Below, in pieces: positions 7,194 through 10,975 of a stretch of DNA of 10,975 nt (position 1 is the first letter of the stretch; every line of letters begins with the position of its first letter). Position numbers and translations under genes: made by a program. This stretch comes from Rickettsiales bacterium (GTDB lineage Bacteria > Pseudomonadota > Alphaproteobacteria > Rickettsiales > 21-14-0-20-44-7), in assembly GCA_023301015.1 (NCBI GenBank), contig JALZVI010000243.1:1-10975 (forward strand). The letters are read 5' to 3'. The notes below the pieces were generated by a model. That model ran no database searches. It was not told where the DNA came from and saw only the letters and a list, made by a program, of their open reading frames with translations.

Positions 7194-8090
7194 ATGCCTG
7201 AGAATTTTACTATTACGAATAATGAAGAAGGATTGCGGATCGATAAGTGGTTTCGCAAGCAATATCAATCTGCGCCTTACAGCATGTTCGCCAAGCTGCA
7301 GCGGAAGAAGAAGATTAAGGTGAACCGCGCGCGCGTTGCGGCAGATTTTGTGCTGAATGCTGGCGATAAGGTTGTGATTTTCAATGATATGGCAACTGTT
7401 GCTGGCAATGATCGCCCGAGGAAGAGGGAAGCTAACGAGGTCACGCAAAAGCATATTGATGATTTTAAGGAGATGGTGGTTTTTGAGAATTCGGACTATC
7501 TCGTGATCAATAAGCCGCACGGCCTTGCAAGTCAGGGCGGAAGCGGGATCTCGATTTCTGTGGATGATATTATCCATGCGATTTCGGAGCGCTATAAATT
7601 GGTGCACCGTCTTGATAAGGATACGAGCGGATGTTTGGCTATAGCTAAGAAAACAACGGCTGCTGCGAGATTTGCTGAAGTGTTGCAAAGTGGAGGTATC
7701 CGCAAGAAATACCTCGCAGTTGTGCTAAATTCTCCGCCAAAGAAGCATGGATTTGTTGATCTGCCGTTGCTCAAGCGCGGCGCTAAGATGGAGAAGGTTG
7801 AGGTTGATTCCGAGGGTAAAGAGGCGAGAAGTGAGTATCGTCAGCTGCGTAAAATTAAGCAGAGGTATGCGCTGATGGAGCTGGAGCCGCATACTGGTAG
7901 AACGCATCAGCTGCGCGTGCATATGCTGGCGTTGGGTTGCCCGATTATGGGTGATGGGAAATATGGTGGGCAGGCTGTGTTTGCTGACGGGTTCTCTAAA
8001 AAGATGCATCTGCATGCCTTTAGTCTGTACAGTAAAGATCTGGGGATTGATGCGACTGCTGAGCTGCCTGAGCATATGGAGAATTTATGA
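7194..8090 (+). CDS. rluC: RluC-type 23S rRNA pseudouridine synthase
   Basis: This RluA-family enzyme converts uridine to pseudouridine in RNA. E. coli RluC modifies positions 955, 2504 and 2580 of 23S rRNA. Residues 12-65 form an S4 RNA-binding domain (GLRIDKWF, then KIKVNRARV and AGDKV). The catalytic domain has INKPHGLASQGGSG from 105, close to the RluC form of this loop. It also has HRLDKDTSG at 138-146 with the catalytic Asp141, and RTHQLRVHM at 236-244. The 298-residue length fits a little below E. coli RluC. It lies 15 bases after dnaQ and overlaps the DUF3108 gene by four bases. The exact target uridines cannot be read from sequence, so RluD-like or other specificity is possible. Confidence 0.88.
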   Translation: MPENFTITNNEEGLRIDKWFRKQYQSAPYSMFAKLQRKKKIKVNRARVAADFVLNAGDKVVIFNDMATVAGNDRPRKREANEVTQKHIDDFKEMVVFENSDYLVINKPHGLASQGGSGISISVDDIIHAISERYKLVHRLDKDTSGCLAIAKKTTAAARFAEVLQSGGIRKKYLAVVLNSPPKKHGFVDLPLLKRGAKMEKVEVDSEGKEARSEYRQLRKIKQRYALMELEPHTGRTHQLRVHMLALGCPIMGDGKYGGQAVFADGFSKKMHLHAFSLYSKDLGIDATAELPEHMENL

Positions 8091-8848
8091 TCCGAATAAT
8101 TGCGCTTTGCTTATTGCTCCTCACTCCAAATCTCTCAGCTGCCGAGGATGTTTCTCAGGAATACCTGTACCAGATTAGCTGGAGCGGTTTTAATGTTGGG
8201 AAAATCCTTTTTAAGGAAGAGAGAGTTGCGGATAAATATACAGTTTCGGCCGATATATCTTCGCAAAGCATAGCACGATATGTTTGGAAATATTCGAGTC
8301 TGAATATTGTTGAGGGACTAATTAGGAATGGAAAATATGTTCCGGAAAAATATCAAAGCAACTGGTGGAGAAAAAAGCAGAAGCAAGAAATTAAGCTTGG
8401 CTTTTCCAAAGATGGCGATGTTGTTGAAGAGAGCCTGGTGCCGCCTGAGCGGGTTGGGAAGCGCCCTGAGGTTGGTGATGAGTTCAAGAAAGCCGTTTTT
8501 GACCCCGTGTCGACAGCAATTGTTTCACGTGAAACAATCCGTGAAAAGCTGAAAAACAACCCAGATTACACAGGTGTTTTTACCATCCCTACGTTTGATG
8601 CGAAGCGCAGATTTGATGTCGAATGCACTGTGCATGGCTATGCGAATATAACATTCCGAGGAAAGCCGCGCCGTGTTTTGAAGGTTTCAATTGAGCGGCT
8701 TCCAATTGCTGGTTTTCGTGAGAAGGACCTGAAAGAAATGCGCGAGCAAAAGCAGGTCATTGAATTCTATTTGGATGAAGGCTTGATGCCAATTTGGGGC
8801 AATGCAAAAGCAGAGGTTGGTAGAGCAACTATTACGTTGCTGAATTAG
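8087..8848 (+). CDS. DUF3108 family protein, predicted secreted
   Basis: A 253-residue protein I recognise as DUF3108-like from the pattern Y.ISWSGFNVGKI near 28-40, then VPEKYQS (85-91), VPPERVGKRP (118-127) and FDPVSTAI (138-145). No biochemical function is established. Residues 1-19 form a signal peptide, with a hydrophobic stretch IIALCLLLLTP and a likely cleavage after Ala18 or Ala19 (LSA-AED), so the product should be periplasmic. No later membrane segment is visible, and the body looks beta-rich. It starts within the rluC stop (ATGA) with GGAGA just upstream, so it is probably translated with rluC. A parS palindrome encodes VSRET at 146-150, directly after the DPVSTAI motif. Its 3' end overlaps pdxJ on the other strand by 17 bases. 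Confidence 0.85.
   Translation: MIRIIALCLLLLTPNLSAAEDVSQEYLYQISWSGFNVGKILFKEERVADKYTVSADISSQSIARYVWKYSSLNIVEGLIRNGKYVPEKYQSNWWRKKQKQEIKLGFSKDGDVVEESLVPPERVGKRPEVGDEFKKAVFDPVSTAIVSRETIREKLKNNPDYTGVFTIPTFDAKRRFDVECTVHGYANITFRGKPRRVLKVSIERLPIAGFREKDLKEMREQKQVIEFYLDEGLMPIWGNAKAEVGRATITLLN
8521..8536. other. parS: parS site 4 inside the DUF3108 gene
   Basis: A perfect TGTTTCACGTGAAACA. Here the symmetry extends to 20 bases, 8519-8538 (ATTGTTTCACGTGAAACAAT), the longest palindrome of the four. It is read as VSRET at residues 146-150 and lies 2,230 bases after site 3. Confidence 0.9.
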
Positions 8849-9566
8849 TCCTAGCTTCATCCATAAGCTTGCGCATCTGCTTAATTGCGTGATCTAGCCC
8901 GCAGAAAATGGCCTCCCCAATCAGAAAATGGCCTATATTAAGCTCAATAACTTGGGGGATTGCCGCAATTTCTTGAACATTGCTGAAAGTGAGGCCGTGT
9001 CCGGCGTGGCACTCAATGCCTAGCTCCTCAACAAAAGCAGCCCCATCTATAATGCGCTGTAATTCCCCTGTCTTGCCGTGTGCATATGCGCCTGTATGAA
9101 GTTCAACAATATCAACGTCGAGCCTTTTGCAGGCGTCTAATTGCTCTTTTTCTGCATCTGCGAACAATGAAACGCGTATTCCTGCAGATTTAAGCTCATG
9201 CACATAGCGTCGTAAACCTTCTTCTTGTCTAGCAACATCCAGCCCGCCCTCTGTAGTGACTTCCTGGCGTTTCTCAGGCACTATGCAAGCGGCATTAGGG
9301 CGTGTGCGCAGGGCAATTCCTAGCATTTCGTCGGTTGCTGCCATCTCTAAATTCAGCGGCAGCGCAATTTCGGCCTTTAGCTCTTCAATATCCCGATCAG
9401 AAATATGGCGTCGGTCTTCGCGCAGATGTGCTGTGATTCCGTCCGCTCCCGCATCAGCTGCCAACTTTGCGGCGATTAATGGAGATGGGTGCGCGCCACC
9501 ACGCGCGTTGCGGATGGTCGCTACATGGTCAATATTCACGCCAAGTCGGAGTTCTTGATTAGTCAT
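8832..9566 (-). CDS. pdxJ: Pyridoxine 5'-phosphate synthase
   Basis: PdxJ condenses 1-deoxyxylulose 5-phosphate with 3-amino-2-oxopropyl phosphate in the DXP-dependent vitamin B6 pathway. The 244 residues match family length. Conserved segments include LGVNIDHVATIRNARG at 8-23 (Asn11, Asp13, His14, Arg22), HLREDRRHI at 47-55, NLEMA with Glu74, ELHTGAYA at 155-162, CHAGHGL at 186-192 and the phosphate-binding NIGHFLIGEAIF at 210-221. All expected active-site residues appear present. The start at 9566 has no clear Shine-Dalgarno sequence; TATATT lies only about eight bases upstream, so a very short leader is conceivable. It is tandem to gyrB but separated by 92 bases containing the palindromic repeat, and its 3' end overlaps the DUF3108 gene. 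Confidence 0.96.
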   Translation of the reverse strand: MTNQELRLGVNIDHVATIRNARGGAHPSPLIAAKLAADAGADGITAHLREDRRHISDRDIEELKAEIALPLNLEMAATDEMLGIALRTRPNAACIVPEKRQEVTTEGGLDVARQEEGLRRYVHELKSAGIRVSLFADAEKEQLDACKRLDVDIVELHTGAYAHGKTGELQRIIDGAAFVEELGIECHAGHGLTFSNVQEIAAIPQVIELNIGHFLIGEAIFCGLDHAIKQMRKLMDEARTNSAT

Positions 9567-9602
9567 GGTGTCAATATAAGCACAAAAAATAGGAAGTAAA
9601 GA

Positions 9603-9658
9603 CAGCCTTGAGCGTGTTCAGTCTGGAAGGCGCAGCCGCCGCGGGGAACAAATTAAAA
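9603..9658. repeat. GC-rich palindromic intergenic repeat, copy 2
   Basis: Between gyrB and pdxJ, and ending at the gyrB stop. It shares CAGCCTTGAGC, TTCAGTCTG, a GCGGGG block and a final AATTAAA with copy 1 at 2901-2955. The central stem is rebuilt with different bases, GGCG-CAGC-CGCC instead of GCGCC-TT-GGCGC, which suggests a hairpin is kept. On the gyrB strand the element is followed by TCTTTACTT, a weak T-rich tail, so it may end gyrB transcription before pdxJ. Confidence 0.7.

Positions 9659-10975
<1,317 letters not shown>

Noticed and set aside
147..8536. The repeated 16-mer as a CRISPR repeat, transposon end or uptake sequence
   Set aside because: Spacing is irregular (5,257, 887 and 2,230 bases), the copies lie in intact genes, there are no target duplications, and the sequence is exactly the parS palindrome.

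Overview
This window is ordinary-looking chromosomal DNA from a bacterium, almost certainly an alphaproteobacterium of moderate base composition (roughly half G+C by eye). The Dcd, PPSR-family, GyrB, ArgD and DUF3108 proteins have an alphaproteobacterial character. The gene run PPSR-aroE-coaE-dnaQ matches a cluster that lies next to the replication origin in Caulobacter and Agrobacterium. I cannot place the order or genus. No tRNA, rRNA, CRISPR array, insertion sequence or phage gene is visible, and no gap between genes exceeds about 105 bases.

Layout. (1) 1-2900, plus strand: the 3' two thirds of mfd runs in from the left edge, followed two bases later by dcd. (2) 2901-2955: a short GC-rich palindromic repeat fills the convergent gap. 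(3) 2956-4128, minus strand: argD. (4) 4129-4230: a 102-base AT-rich divergent promoter region with a small dyad. (5) 4231-8848, plus strand: a tight operon-like run of PPSR, aroE, coaE, dnaQ, an RluC-type pseudouridine synthase and a secreted DUF3108 protein, mostly with overlapping ends. (6) 8832-9566, minus strand: pdxJ, whose 3' end overlaps the DUF3108 gene. (7) 9567-9658: a gap holding a second copy of the palindromic repeat. (8) 9659-10975, minus strand: the 3' part of gyrB, running off the right edge.

The genes are housekeeping genes: transcription-coupled repair (Mfd), dUTP supply (Dcd), arginine and lysine biosynthesis (ArgD), control of PEP metabolism (PPSR), aromatic amino acids (AroE), coenzyme A (CoaE), replication proofreading (DnaQ), 23S rRNA modification (RluC type), vitamin B6 (PdxJ) and DNA supercoiling (GyrB).

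The remarkable signal is not a gene. Four perfect copies of the 16-bp palindrome TGTTTCACGTGAAACA, the consensus ParB-binding parS centromere site, lie inside the coding regions of mfd, aroE, coaE and the DUF3108 gene. All four are read in the same frame and write the peptide VSRET into four unrelated proteins. Two half-matching sites also occur in mfd. This suggests the window is part of the chromosome's partition (centromere) region, close to the origin, with the centromere written into the protein-coding sequence. A second signal is the palindromic repeat found directly downstream of argD and of gyrB.
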